A stretch of 64,000 bases of DNA from an uncultured Pelagibacteraceae bacterium (GTDB taxonomy: Bacteria; Pseudomonadota; Alphaproteobacteria; Pelagibacterales; Pelagibacteraceae): contig CACPOL010000001.1 of the NCBI GenBank assembly GCA_902635545.1, positions 124,001-188,000 on the forward strand, read 5' to 3'. Made by a program: the position numbers and the translations under genes. Shown here in pieces: positions 42,423-51,332 of the stretch. Every line of letters starts with the position of its first letter. Position 1 is the first letter of the stretch. The notes beneath the pieces were generated by a model. That model had not been told where the DNA came from, did no database searches, and was given only the letters and a program-made list of their open reading frames with translations.

Positions 42423-43748
42423 ATGGCAAAAAATCTTTTTAAAATTGCTAAAGAAAAAAAAATTAAATATTTTTTGATTAGTTTCGTCGATTTGTTTGGA
42501 GTTTTAAGATCGAAATTAGTTCCTGCTCATGCAATAAAAGAAATGCAAATAACAGGCGCTGGATTTGCCGGATTTGCAGCTTGGTTAGATATGACTCCGG
42601 CAGACTCTGATATGTTTGGTGTTCCAGATCAAAATAGCTTGATTCAATTACCTTGGAATAAAGAAGTTGGTTGGCTAGCTTCTGATCTTTGGATGAATGG
42701 AAAACCGGTTGAAGCCTCCCCTAGAATAATGCTTAAAAGACAAATTAAAAAGCTTTCTAAATTAGGATTAACAATGAAATCAGGTGTGGAATGTGAATAC
42801 TTTCTTATATCTTCAGATGGAAATTCAATTGCAGATCCTAGAGATACACAATCAAAACCTTGTTATGATCAGTCAGCTTTGATGAGAAGGTATGATTTAA
42901 TAAAAGAAATTTGTGACTGCATGATTGAAATGGGATGGGGTCCTTATCAAAACGACCACGAAGATGCTAATGGCCAATTTGAAATGAATTGGGATTATTC
43001 AGATTGTTTAACAACCGCAGATAGACATACATTTTTTAAATATATGGTAAAAACGATTGCTGAAAAACATGGTTTAAGAGCAACATTTATGCCAAAACCA
43101 TTTCAAAATTTGACTGGAAATGGGTGCCACGCTCATATTTCAGTTTGGAAAGGTAAAAAAAATAAATTTCTAGATAAATCTAATGAATTAGGACTTAGTA
43201 AAATGGCCTATAACTTTTTAGGTGGAGTAATAAAAAATGCTTCTTCTTTATCAACTTTTTTTAATCCAACTATAAATAGTTATCGAAGAATTAATGCTCC
43301 ACCTACAAAATCAGGAGCATCTTGGTCTCCAAGTAGCATATCTTATACGGGCAATAATAGAACTCATATGATAAGAATTCCTGATCCAGGTAGGTTTGAG
43401 TTGAGATTAATGGATGGATCATCTAACCCATATTTACTTCAAGCGAGTGTTCTTGCAGCAGGTATAAATGGATTAAAAAATAAAATTGATCCTGGGAAGC
43501 CTCTGAATTGTAACATGTACGAGGACTACAAAAAATATCCAAATCTTCCAAAACTGCCTGATGAATTGGATCAATCATTAAAACTATTAAAAAATAATAA
43601 AGATATGAATGATGCTTTTGGTAAAGAAGTTATTGATAGCTATATTAAACTCCGAAATTCAGAGATTAAAGAATTCGATAAAAAAGAAAAATTCGATAAA
43701 ACAAAACCAGTTACAACTTGGGAAAAAAATAATACTTTAGACTGTTAG
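42423..43748 (+). CDS. Second glutamine synthetase-family ligase (GmaS-like candidate)
   Basis: This 441-aa ligase has the GS fold: SGVECEYFLI (metal-binding Glu), QNDHEDANGQFEMNWDY, KPFQNLTGNGCHAHISVW and the C-terminal RIPDPGRFELRLMDGSSNPYL. It is a paralogue of the ligase at 35299-36768, and its length is close to that of gamma-glutamylmethylamide synthetases (GmaS), which are about 430-450 aa. It could therefore be the GmaS of a methylamine pathway, or another gamma-glutamyl-amine ligase. It precedes terC. Two GS-like paralogues within 7 kb suggest different amine substrates. Confidence 0.82.
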   Translation: MAKNLFKIAKEKKIKYFLISFVDLFGVLRSKLVPAHAIKEMQITGAGFAGFAAWLDMTPADSDMFGVPDQNSLIQLPWNKEVGWLASDLWMNGKPVEASPRIMLKRQIKKLSKLGLTMKSGVECEYFLISSDGNSIADPRDTQSKPCYDQSALMRRYDLIKEICDCMIEMGWGPYQNDHEDANGQFEMNWDYSDCLTTADRHTFFKYMVKTIAEKHGLRATFMPKPFQNLTGNGCHAHISVWKGKKNKFLDKSNELGLSKMAYNFLGGVIKNASSLSTFFNPTINSYRRINAPPTKSGASWSPSSISYTGNNRTHMIRIPDPGRFELRLMDGSSNPYLLQASVLAAGINGLKNKIDPGKPLNCNMYEDYKKYPNLPKLPDELDQSLKLLKNNKDMNDAFGKEVIDSYIKLRNSEIKEFDKKEKFDKTKPVTTWEKNNTLDC

Positions 43749-43790
43749 ATTTATTGAATTTTTTTTATTTTTTTATATGATAAGTTAACT

Positions 43791-44402
43791 TTGATTGAAC
43801 AGTCACTAATATTACTGCAAATAATTTTTATTGACATTATTCTTGCTGCGGATAATGCAATTATAATTGGACTTATAGCAGCAAATTTTGCTCCAAAAAA
43901 TAGAAAACAAATAATTCTTTGGGGAGTTGCAGGGGCTTTAATCTTTAAAGTTATTTTTGCTATATTTGCTACATATTTATTTGAATTTTATTTTATAAAA
44001 ATTCTTGGAGGCCTTCTCTTAATTTGGATTGTTAATGATTTAAGAAAGGATCTTTTTGAAATTAAAAAAGTTAAATCTCCTACAAAAAAATCTAAAGAAC
44101 CATCATACATACAAAGTGTTTATAAAGTTTTATTCGCAGATATTACAATTAGCTTTGATAATGTAATTGGAGTTGTTGGTGCTGCTAAAGGAAATTTTGG
44201 TTTTATGATTTTTGGACTTGTGTTGTCAGTAATTCTAACTGGAGCTATGGCTACTTATCTTGCTAACTATATTCAAAAACATTTATGGATAGCATACGTT
44301 GGTCTTGGTTTCATTCTACTTGTAGCAATACAACTTGTAATAGGTGGACTTGTAGACTTAGAAATACTATCAATTAATGAACAGTTTAAAAAATATTTTT
44401 AA
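43791..44402 (+). CDS. TerC/YjbE-family integral membrane protein
   Basis: This 203-aa protein has about seven transmembrane helices and the TerC hallmarks DIILAADNAIIIGLIAA near the N-terminus and FADITISFDNVIGVVGAA in the second half, with acidic residues inside helices. Proteins of this type (YjbE/YceF) have been linked to metal homeostasis and export, particularly manganese. The only available start is TTG at 43791, since no in-frame ATG lies upstream before a stop. It shares a TTAA double stop with panB. Confidence 0.85.
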   Translation: MIEQSLILLQIIFIDIILAADNAIIIGLIAANFAPKNRKQIILWGVAGALIFKVIFAIFATYLFEFYFIKILGGLLLIWIVNDLRKDLFEIKKVKSPTKKSKEPSYIQSVYKVLFADITISFDNVIGVVGAAKGNFGFMIFGLVLSVILTGAMATYLANYIQKHLWIAYVGLGFILLVAIQLVIGGLVDLEILSINEQFKKYF

Positions 44403-45175
44403 TAAGAATATTTTTTTGAAGGATATCTTTTTGACTTTACTTCTTGTTTAAATTTAGAAACTGCTGAACTTATTTCTTTCTTAATATTGGCATATCTTTT
44501 TATAAATTTTATTTTAGCACCTGTTAAACCTAAAATATCATCCGTAACTAATACTTGACCATCGCAGTTGACAGATGCACCTATGCCGATAGTAGGAATT
44601 TTTATCAAATTTGTTATTCTTTTTGAAGTATCACCATAAACACATTCTAGAACTATTCCAAATACCCCACTTTTTTCTAAAGCTATCGCGTCTCTGATTA
44701 ATTTTTGTTTTTCCAATTTAGTCTTGCCTTTTGATTTAAATTTTCCTTTAACAGTTTGTGGAGTAACTCCTATATGTCCCATCACAGGTATATTATTTTT
44801 TACTAAATGAGTAACTATATGTTTGACTCTTGTTCCTCCCTCTATTTTAATTGCATCACATTTAGTTTCTTTAATTGCTTTTTTGGAATTCTTGAGAGCT
44901 TCAGATTTATTCCTATATGTATTGTATGGAAGATCTATAACTAAAAGACTTTTTTTGACACCTTGTCTAACACTTTTAGTATGTTCTAACATCATTTTAA
45001 GATCAACTTTTCTTGTAGTGCTGTAGTTGTAAATGACCGATCCAAGTGAGTCTCCAACTAAAACTATATCTGCATGTTTATCTATTATCTCAGCAATATT
45101 TTTTGAGTATGCTGTTAAACAAACTATTTTTGATTTATTTTTTTTGTTAATAATCTTTTTTATTTTAATATTCAT
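44399..45175 (-). CDS. panB: 3-methyl-2-oxobutanoate hydroxymethyltransferase
   Basis: PanB makes ketopantoate from alpha-ketoisovalerate and 5,10-methylene-THF, the first step to pantothenate and CoA. The 258-aa protein has VCLTAYSKNIAEIID, VLVGDSLGSVIY, IDLPYNTY, DAIKIEGG and GHIGVTPQ, all typical. Its stop shares TTAA with terC, and its start touches the guaA stop on the same strand, so it may be read with guaA. No panC or other pantothenate genes are visible nearby. Confidence 0.93.
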   Translation of the reverse strand: MNIKIKKIINKKNKSKIVCLTAYSKNIAEIIDKHADIVLVGDSLGSVIYNYSTTRKVDLKMMLEHTKSVRQGVKKSLLVIDLPYNTYRNKSEALKNSKKAIKETKCDAIKIEGGTRVKHIVTHLVKNNIPVMGHIGVTPQTVKGKFKSKGKTKLEKQKLIRDAIALEKSGVFGIVLECVYGDTSKRITNLIKIPTIGIGASVNCDGQVLVTDDILGLTGAKIKFIKRYANIKKEISSAVSKFKQEVKSKRYPSKKYSY

Positions 45176-46737
45176 TATTCTAATTCAATAGTACTAGGTG
45201 GTTTTGATGTTATATCGTAAACAACCCTATTAATACCTTTTATATTATTAATTATTCTATTTGAAACAAGCTGCATAAAATCTTTTGAAAAATCAAAAAA
45301 ATCTGCCGTCATTCCATCTTGAGATGTAACCGCTCTAAGTAAACATATGTATTCATAAGTTCTATTATCACCCATTACACCAACTGTTTTAATTGGTAGT
45401 AAAGCTGCATATGCCTGCCATATTTTTTTATATAAATTATTCTCTTTCAAAGATTTTATAAAAATATCATCTGCTTCTTTTAAAATTTTGACTTTATTTT
45501 CATCAATTTCACCAGGTATTCTTATTGCTAAACCTGGCCCAGGAAATGGATGTCTTAAAACTATATTCTTTGACAATTTTAATTCTAAACCTAATTTTCT
45601 CACCTCATCTTTAAATAAAAATTTCAAAGGCTCAATCAATTTTAATTTCATTTTTTTTGGTAATCCACCAACATTATGATGAGACTTTATTTTGGAAGTT
45701 TGGCTTCCTGTTACAGATTTACTTTCAATAAGATCTGGATAAAGAGTACCTTGTGCTAAAAATTTAATATTTCTATTTTTTTTTGCATATTTTTCAAAAA
45801 TTTTTATAAATAAGTTCCCAATTATTTTCCTTTTTTTTTCAGGATCCTTTATGTTTCTAAGTTTATTGAAAAACAATTTTTTAGCATCAACATAAATTAA
45901 ATTAACTTTAAATTTTTTCTTGAAAGTTTGAATAACTTGATTTTCTTCATTTTTTCTTAATAGCCCAGTATTTACAAAAATACATGTTAGTTTTTTTCCT
46001 ATTGAGTTATGAATTAATTTGGCAACAACACTACTATCAACACCACCAGAAAGAGCACAAATAACTTTAGAATTTCCAACATTTCTTTTAACCTCCTGAA
46101 TTAATATTTTTTTTTGGTTTTTTGACGACCAATTTTTTTTAATTCTACAAATTGAAAATATAAAATTTTTTAAAATTATGTTTCCTTTTTCTGTATGAGT
46201 CACCTCAGGATGAAATTGAATTCCATATAATTTTTTTGATACATTCTCTATAATTGAAAATTTTGATGAATCAGTTTTTGCAACAACCTTAAAGCCTTTT
46301 GCCAACTTAATAACCTCGTCAGCATGACTCATCCAAACTTTTTTAGCCTTATCTTTAATAAAAAAATTATTTATTAACTTACTATTTCTTAATTTTTTAA
46401 GTTTTGCTAATCCAAATTCTCGCTGTTTAGCTTGTTTTACTTTTCCCCCTAATTGCTTTGAAATTATTTGGTGTCCAAAACAAATTCCTAAAATTGGCAC
46501 ATTCCAATTAAATATTTCATTATTAAATTTTACTTTTTTGGACTGATAAACATTTAAAGGCCCACCTGAAAGAATTATTCCTTTTGTTTTATTTTTGCCT
46601 AACTTTAAATTAAATCTTTTATGACTAACAATTTCAGAAAATACTCCAAGTTCTCTTACTCTTCTTGCTATGAGTTGTGTAAATTGTGAACCAAAATCAA
46701 TAATTAATATTCTTTCTAAATTATTGTTAAGACTCAT
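45175..46737 (-). CDS. guaA: GMP synthase (glutamine-hydrolysing)
   Basis: GuaA aminates XMP to GMP. The protein of about 520 aa has an N-terminal glutamine amidotransferase (GICFGHQI with the nucleophile Cys; [11 protein letters not shown]), an ATP-pyrophosphatase domain with P-loop SGGVDSSV, and the C-terminal dimerisation domain ending in [10 protein letters not shown], the standard GuaA terminus. The ATG at 46737 overlaps the TPR gene; a TTG at 46749 would add four residues. It is in a guaB-TPR-guaA-panB run. Confidence 0.96.
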   Translation of the reverse strand: MSLNNNLERILIIDFGSQFTQLIARRVRELGVFSEIVSHKRFNLKLGKNKTKGIILSGGPLNVYQSKKVKFNNEIFNWNVPILGICFGHQIISKQLGGKVKQAKQREFGLAKLKKLRNSKLINNFFIKDKAKKVWMSHADEVIKLAKGFKVVAKTDSSKFSIIENVSKKLYGIQFHPEVTHTEKGNIILKNFIFSICRIKKNWSSKNQKKILIQEVKRNVGNSKVICALSGGVDSSVVAKLIHNSIGKKLTCIFVNTGLLRKNEENQVIQTFKKKFKVNLIYVDAKKLFFNKLRNIKDPEKKRKIIGNLFIKIFEKYAKKNRNIKFLAQGTLYPDLIESKSVTGSQTSKIKSHHNVGGLPKKMKLKLIEPLKFLFKDEVRKLGLELKLSKNIVLRHPFPGPGLAIRIPGEIDENKVKILKEADDIFIKSLKENNLYKKIWQAYAALLPIKTVGVMGDNRTYEYICLLRAVTSQDGMTADFFDFSKDFMQLVSNRIINNIKGINRVVYDITSKPPSTIELE

Positions 46738-47164
46738 TTTTGGGCTCAATATTTTTTAATTTTTCTAATATATCATTATTTTTGGTACATAATTTTTTAC
46801 ATATTTTTTCAAAATTTTTACTTAAATTTTTTACTTTAATATAATTTGATTTTTTTAAACTAATTTCCATCAGCATTAGCATTGCTTCTTCATTATCTGG
46901 CTCAAGCAATAAAGTTGTATTTAGATTTTTTTCCTCTTCATCTACATTATCCTCATTATTATAAATCTTAGCCAAATAAAGATAAGATTTAGGATCTTTA
47001 GGATTAAAAACAACATTTCTTTGAAATAAAAATTTGGATTCATCATATTTTTTTTCTTCATATTTTTTTTTTGCTATTAAGAAAAAGTTTTCACTAGCAA
47101 GTGTTTCTTTTGATAAGGTAGAAAAAATTAACAATAGAAATAAAATTTGAATTTTTTTAATCAT
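46727..47164 (-). CDS. Small exported TPR-like protein
   Basis: This 145-aa protein has an N-terminal signal peptide ([23 protein letters not shown]) and two or three tetratricopeptide-like helix pairs: [37 protein letters not shown] and [22 protein letters not shown] proteins are scaffolds; an exported one may act in envelope assembly. It sits between guaB (touching by one base) and guaA (11-base overlap), so it is locked into the purine operon although its compartment is different. Confidence 0.75.
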   Translation of the reverse strand: MIKKIQILFLLLIFSTLSKETLASENFFLIAKKKYEEKKYDESKFLFQRNVVFNPKDPKSYLYLAKIYNNEDNVDEEEKNLNTTLLLEPDNEEAMLMLMEISLKKSNYIKVKNLSKNFEKICKKLCTKNNDILEKLKNIEPKNES

Positions 47165-48240
47165 TAATAATTTTCATCCTTTTTGACTTCATCAACATTA
47201 TGGACCATACTCTCATAAAAACCAGCTTTAGTTATTTTTACAAATTTTGCTTTGTTTCTTAAATTAATTGTTTTTTTTGAACCTAAATAGCCCATTGATG
47301 ATTTTAAACCACCAATTAATTTATATATTATTAAGCCAACTTTACCCTTATATTTAACAAAACCCTCAACTCCTTCAGGAACATATTTTGATTTATCTCT
47401 TTGTTTATTCTGAAAGTATCGATCAGCAGATCCTTTGTTCATTGCCCCAACTGAACCCATGCCTCGAAAACTTTTAAATAATTTTCCATTTTTTTTAATC
47501 AATTTTCCCGGCGTTTCCATTGTACCTGCAAATAATGATCCAATCATGATTGCATCAGCACCTGCAGCCAAGGCTTTAGCTAAATCACCTGAATATTTAA
47601 TTCCACCATCGGATATAATTTTAGTTTTGTTATTTTTAAAAGCTTTTGTTACCGACAATATAGCACTTAATTGAGGAACACCAATGCCAGCCACTAGTCT
47701 TGTAGTACATATCGATCCTGGTCCTATTCCTACTTTTATAACATCTACTCCTAATTTGATTAAAAATTTAGCTGCATCTGGTGTTGCTATATTGCCAGCA
47801 CACAAGGTTACTTTTTTATTCTTTATTTTTTTTATAATTTTAATTGTCTCAGCAACTTTTTTGCTGTGACCGTGCGCTGTATCTACTACTATTAAATCTA
47901 TTTTTTCTTTTAAAATTTCTTTAGCTCTCTTGTGTTCTAGCGGGCCTGCACCTACTGCTGCTCCAACTAATAGTTTTTGTTTTTTGACTTTTCTTATTTC
48001 GTTAATTTGCTTTTTTATGCTTAAATTTCTATGAATAATTCCAATACCTCCAACTCTTGCAATAGCTATTGCCATTTTACTCTCCGTAACTGTATCCATT
48101 GCAGATGAAAGTAATGGTATTTTAAGCGTTAAATATTTACTGAGTTTAGTACTTGTATCTACTTCAGATGGTAAAACTTCTGAGTATTTAGGCTCAAGAG
48201 TAACATCGTCAAAGGTAAGTGCTTCTTTAATAGGAACCAT
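47164..48240 (-). CDS. guaB: IMP dehydrogenase lacking CBS domains
   Basis: GuaB oxidises IMP to XMP, the committed step to GMP. The 358-aa protein has the catalytic barrel: [47 protein letters not shown] with the active-site Cys178, and [12 protein letters not shown]. Bacterial GuaB is usually close to 490 aa with two CBS domains inserted near residue 90-210. Here the chain goes directly from [17 protein letters not shown] (about residues 81-97), so the whole Bateman module is absent and nucleotide feedback through it must be missing. Confidence 0.95.
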   Translation of the reverse strand: MVPIKEALTFDDVTLEPKYSEVLPSEVDTSTKLSKYLTLKIPLLSSAMDTVTESKMAIAIARVGGIGIIHRNLSIKKQINEIRKVKKQKLLVGAAVGAGPLEHKRAKEILKEKIDLIVVDTAHGHSKKVAETIKIIKKIKNKKVTLCAGNIATPDAAKFLIKLGVDVIKVGIGPGSICTTRLVAGIGVPQLSAILSVTKAFKNNKTKIISDGGIKYSGDLAKALAAGADAIMIGSLFAGTMETPGKLIKKNGKLFKSFRGMGSVGAMNKGSADRYFQNKQRDKSKYVPEGVEGFVKYKGKVGLIIYKLIGGLKSSMGYLGSKKTINLRNKAKFVKITKAGFYESMVHNVDEVKKDENY

Positions 48241-48277
48241 AATCTTTTATATATGATTCCTTTTATTTTTAAAGAGA

Positions 48278-48889
48278 CTATCTCAAATTTTTACAAATAA
48301 TAAAGCTTTCCTTAGAGTCGCTTCTACTAGATTTTGGTTTGAAAACTTTAACTTCCCTGAATATTGATTTAGCATCCTTTATAATTTCATTAAAAGGCCC
48401 ACCCATGAATATTTTTGATACAAAAATACCATTTTTAGTAAGTATTTCATGAGAAAATTTCATCGCTTCAATGCACAACTCACCTGTATGAATAGCATCT
48501 AAATTTTTAATACCCGTTGTATTTGCGGCCATATCGGATAACACAACTTCAACTTTACTATTAAACAACTTCTTAATCTTTTCTCTAATAAAAGTTTCTG
48601 TAAAGTCCCCATTAATTTGGACGATTTTATCAATTTTTTCCATTTTCTTTAAGTCGATAGATACAATTCTTCCTTGTTTTATTACTCTAGAACAATATTG
48701 TGACCAACTCCCTGGCGCTGCTCCAAGATCTATTACAGATATACCATTTTTGAATATCTTAAATTTTTCATTAATTTCAATTAATTTGTAAACAGATCTT
48801 GCTCGATAACCTTGGTTTTTAGACTCTCTAACATAAATATCACTTTTTTGTCTATTTAACCATTTTTTTGAAATTTTATTTTTTTTCAA
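48278..48889 (-). CDS. rlmE: 23S rRNA (uridine-2'-O-)-methyltransferase RlmE
   Basis: RlmE (FtsJ/RrmJ) methylates the 2'-O of a uridine in the peptidyl transferase A-loop of 23S rRNA using S-adenosylmethionine. The 203-aa protein has YRARSVYKLIEI, the SAM motif DLGAAPGSWSQYC, VVLSDMAANTTG and a C-terminal KPKSSRSDSKESFIIC. The K-D-K-E catalytic set is consistent with these blocks. It ends with a stop just ahead of guaB (37-base gap) and follows the glycosyltransferase directly. Confidence 0.93.
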   Translation of the reverse strand: MKKNKISKKWLNRQKSDIYVRESKNQGYRARSVYKLIEINEKFKIFKNGISVIDLGAAPGSWSQYCSRVIKQGRIVSIDLKKMEKIDKIVQINGDFTETFIREKIKKLFNSKVEVVLSDMAANTTGIKNLDAIHTGELCIEAMKFSHEILTKNGIFVSKIFMGGPFNEIIKDAKSIFREVKVFKPKSSRSDSKESFIICKNLR

Positions 48890-49801
48890 TTATTTACTAA
48901 ATCTTAAACTCATTGGTAAAATTTTATTATCAAGAGTTTTAATATCAATTTTTATATCTTTATTTAATCTCATATCTTTATTTTCCTTCCAAATTCCTGC
49001 TGCTAAATGAATTATTCCAATTTTATAATTTGGCAAATATGGCTCTACAAAAGTCTGTTTCCTTTCATCAAACTTGGGTAACAAATTACTTGTTATCCAA
49101 TTACAATTTAAAGGCAGAAATTCAGTTTCTAAATTATCAATATAAACTGACATATTTATAGCTAAACCCTCGGAACCAAAAATATTTCCATTTTTTAAAG
49201 TTTGTTCAAGATTTTTTTGCCAAGTGGTCCATCCAATTGAATCTTTTTCTAAAGAAAATACTCCAATGTTTATATGTGGTGCAAAGGCTAATTTTCTAGC
49301 TTTTTGGAAAGAAATTTTCGACTTTACTGCATGTTTGAAATTTTGTGACTTTATTATTGCGATTTTACCTAACAGCCACTTTACTTTAGAGGTAATTTTG
49401 TAACCTGCTCCAATGGTTTGAGTTATTCCTAATTTACCGTTGTCACAAGCTTTGAAATAAAGTTCTATTGTACTCCAATCATTTACCCAAGCATCACAAT
49501 CTATCCATAAATATTTTTTATAATCAGGAAAGTATTTTGGTAAAAAAGCTCTTGAAACTTGACTCTTTAACCACTCTTTGCCCCTAACTTTAAAAGAAGA
49601 AACATTTATATCCCATTCAGCTAATTTAATTTCATCAACTTTCAATGACAAATCTTTTCTTTGATCATCAGTCAAACCAGCATCAAGAATACAAATTGCT
49701 ATATCTTTACTTTTTTCAAATCTTTTTATTGAGTCAATTAATTCATTTAACAATTCAAAATAATTTGAATCTGCAAGAGAAACAATAACATTTTTTTTCA
49801 T
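48890..49801 (-). CDS. Glycosyltransferase (GT8-like)
   Basis: This 303-aa protein appears to be a nucleotide-sugar-dependent glycosyltransferase. It begins NVIVSLADSNYFELLNELIDSI, has YLWIDCDAW (a DxD-type metal motif) near residue 110, and HINIGVFSLEKDSIGWTTW, which suits the GT8 fold used in lipopolysaccharide and other glycan synthesis. It lies directly between pssA and rlmE with 0-base gaps on both sides. Its position beside pssA/psd might indicate glycolipid synthesis, but this is inference; a general capsular or LPS function is equally possible. Confidence 0.72.
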   Translation of the reverse strand: MKKNVIVSLADSNYFELLNELIDSIKRFEKSKDIAICILDAGLTDDQRKDLSLKVDEIKLAEWDINVSSFKVRGKEWLKSQVSRAFLPKYFPDYKKYLWIDCDAWVNDWSTIELYFKACDNGKLGITQTIGAGYKITSKVKWLLGKIAIIKSQNFKHAVKSKISFQKARKLAFAPHINIGVFSLEKDSIGWTTWQKNLEQTLKNGNIFGSEGLAINMSVYIDNLETEFLPLNCNWITSNLLPKFDERKQTFVEPYLPNYKIGIIHLAAGIWKENKDMRLNKDIKIDIKTLDNKILPMSLRFSK

Positions 49802-50605
49802 TTATAAAATATCTTCCAAATCTTCATTATCTTCATTAATTGTTTCATTTATTTTTTGCTTTTCAATTCTTTTAAAATGAAAATAACTTATTGGAATTAA
49901 GCATAGATAGACAATTCCACTAAAAGTTATCACCTTGAAAGTATAAATTAATAACAATCCAAAAAATAAAACAATTCCAAATAGAAGAAAAATTGTAGTT
50001 CTTCTAGGAATTACAATTTTCTTAAATGAGTAGGTCGGGAACTTACTAATCAATAAAAAAGATGTGATAATAAAAAATATAGGAACAATTAATGATAAAT
50101 CTATTTGAAAAAATTTCAATTCACTTAGACTATAAATAAGCGGAAGTAACACTATAATACCTCCTGCTGGTGAGGGAACTCCTTGAAAAAAATTATCCTT
50201 CCACGAAATTTCTTGATTTGAGTTCACATTAAATCTTGCTAGTCTTAAAGCTACACAAACAACATAGATTAAACATAATAACCAACCAAATTTTCCTAAT
50301 TCATTTAATTTCCAAAAATACATTATAAAGGCTGGAGCTACTCCAAAACTTATTACATCCGTTAAAGAGTCAAGTTCTTTTCCAACTTTAGAAGTGCCTT
50401 TAATTAGTCTTGCTATTCTTCCATCTAATCCATCTATTAAAGCTGCAAATATTATTGCTAATATTGCTATCTGAAATTTTCCATCCAAAGCAAATTTAAT
50501 TGAACTTAATCCTATACAAACTCCAATTAAAGTTAACATGTTTGGCAATAACATTCTTGCTTTTTTATCTGATACTATTTTTAAATTATTTTTTGGTTGT
50601 TCCAT
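49802..50605 (-). CDS. pssA: CDP-diacylglycerol-serine O-phosphatidyltransferase
   Basis: PssA makes phosphatidylserine from CDP-diacylglycerol and serine. The 267-aa membrane protein has the CDP-alcohol phosphatidyltransferase signature DG-x2-AR-x8-G-x3-D-x3-D around residues 58-83 and about seven hydrophobic helices. The C-terminal tail is charged and lysine/glutamate-rich (IEKQKINETINEDNEDLED). It is adjacent to psd, which supplies the next step to phosphatidylethanolamine, and the two overlap by one base. Confidence 0.93.
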   Translation of the reverse strand: MEQPKNNLKIVSDKKARMLLPNMLTLIGVCIGLSSIKFALDGKFQIAILAIIFAALIDGLDGRIARLIKGTSKVGKELDSLTDVISFGVAPAFIMYFWKLNELGKFGWLLCLIYVVCVALRLARFNVNSNQEISWKDNFFQGVPSPAGGIIVLLPLIYSLSELKFFQIDLSLIVPIFFIITSFLLISKFPTYSFKKIVIPRRTTIFLLFGIVLFFGLLLIYTFKVITFSGIVYLCLIPISYFHFKRIEKQKINETINEDNEDLEDIL

Positions 50606-51258
50606 TATTTCCTTACAGCCAAAAGAGTTTCTCCTGCAATCGCTCTCTGATTTTCTTTGACTAATGCTTTATAATTACTAAAAAAAACATCTGCCCTACT
50701 CCCAAATCTAATCATACCTAATCTTTGTCCTTGTATTACTTCATCATCTTTTGATGTTTCGCAAACTATTCTTCTTGCAATTAGGCCGGCTATTTGAACA
50801 ACTATAATTTCATTACCATCTGAATTTATAATTTTATAATAATTTCTTTCATTATCTGTGCTTGCTTTATCTAAAGAAGCATTTAGGAATTTACCAGGTT
50901 TATATAATATTTCGTTTATCTTACCTGCGCACGGAGATCTATTTACATGGCAATCAAAAACATTCATAAAGATACTTATTTTTGTATATTTTTTTTCAGC
51001 CAATTCTAATTCTTTAGGACCAGAAACTTCCTCTTGAATAGATAGAATCAATCCATCAGCAGGACTTACTAAATAGTTATCATCATTTATCGAATATCTT
51101 TCAGGATCTCTAAAAAAATAATAAACCCAGATAGACAAAATTATTCCTACTAATCCTAAAAAACTACTAAAAACATATAAAATAATTGTTAAAAATATTG
51201 ATATTATTAAAAACTTATATCCTTCTGAATGAATTTTAGGGAAAATTTTCTCAATCAT
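50605..51258 (-). CDS. psd: Phosphatidylserine decarboxylase (short form)
   Basis: Psd decarboxylates phosphatidylserine to phosphatidylethanolamine with a self-generated pyruvoyl group. The 217-aa protein is of the short archaeal/alphaproteobacterial form; self-cleavage would occur between Gly186 and Ser187 in MIRFGSRAD, and the lipid-binding block FDCHVNRSPCAG is present. Two N-terminal hydrophobic segments anchor it in the membrane. The gene is transcribed with pssA and diverges from icd. Confidence 0.93.
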   Translation of the reverse strand: MIEKIFPKIHSEGYKFLIISIFLTIILYVFSSFLGLVGIILSIWVYYFFRDPERYSINDDNYLVSPADGLILSIQEEVSGPKELELAEKKYTKISIFMNVFDCHVNRSPCAGKINEILYKPGKFLNASLDKASTDNERNYYKIINSDGNEIIVVQIAGLIARRIVCETSKDDEVIQGQRLGMIRFGSRADVFFSNYKALVKENQRAIAGETLLAVRK

Positions 51259-51268
51259 ATTGTTATAT

Positions 51269-51296
51269 TTGATAATTTTTTATTAATATGTATATA
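51269..51296 (+). promoter_or_regulatory. Probable icd promoter
   Basis: TTGATA (51269-51274), a 16-base spacer and TATATA (51291-51296) lie 37 bases upstream of the icd ATG in a 74-base divergent region shared with psd. A strong promoter is expected for a central metabolic gene. No operator is evident. Confidence 0.5.
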
Positions 51297-51332
51297 AAAC
51301 GCTGAAATTCAATTACTAAGTACAATTATATT

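Noticed and set aside
47164-48240. guaB as a frameshifted or broken gene
   Set aside because: The reading frame is continuous and all barrel motifs including the active-site Cys are present; only the CBS insertion is missing, as a clean domain loss.
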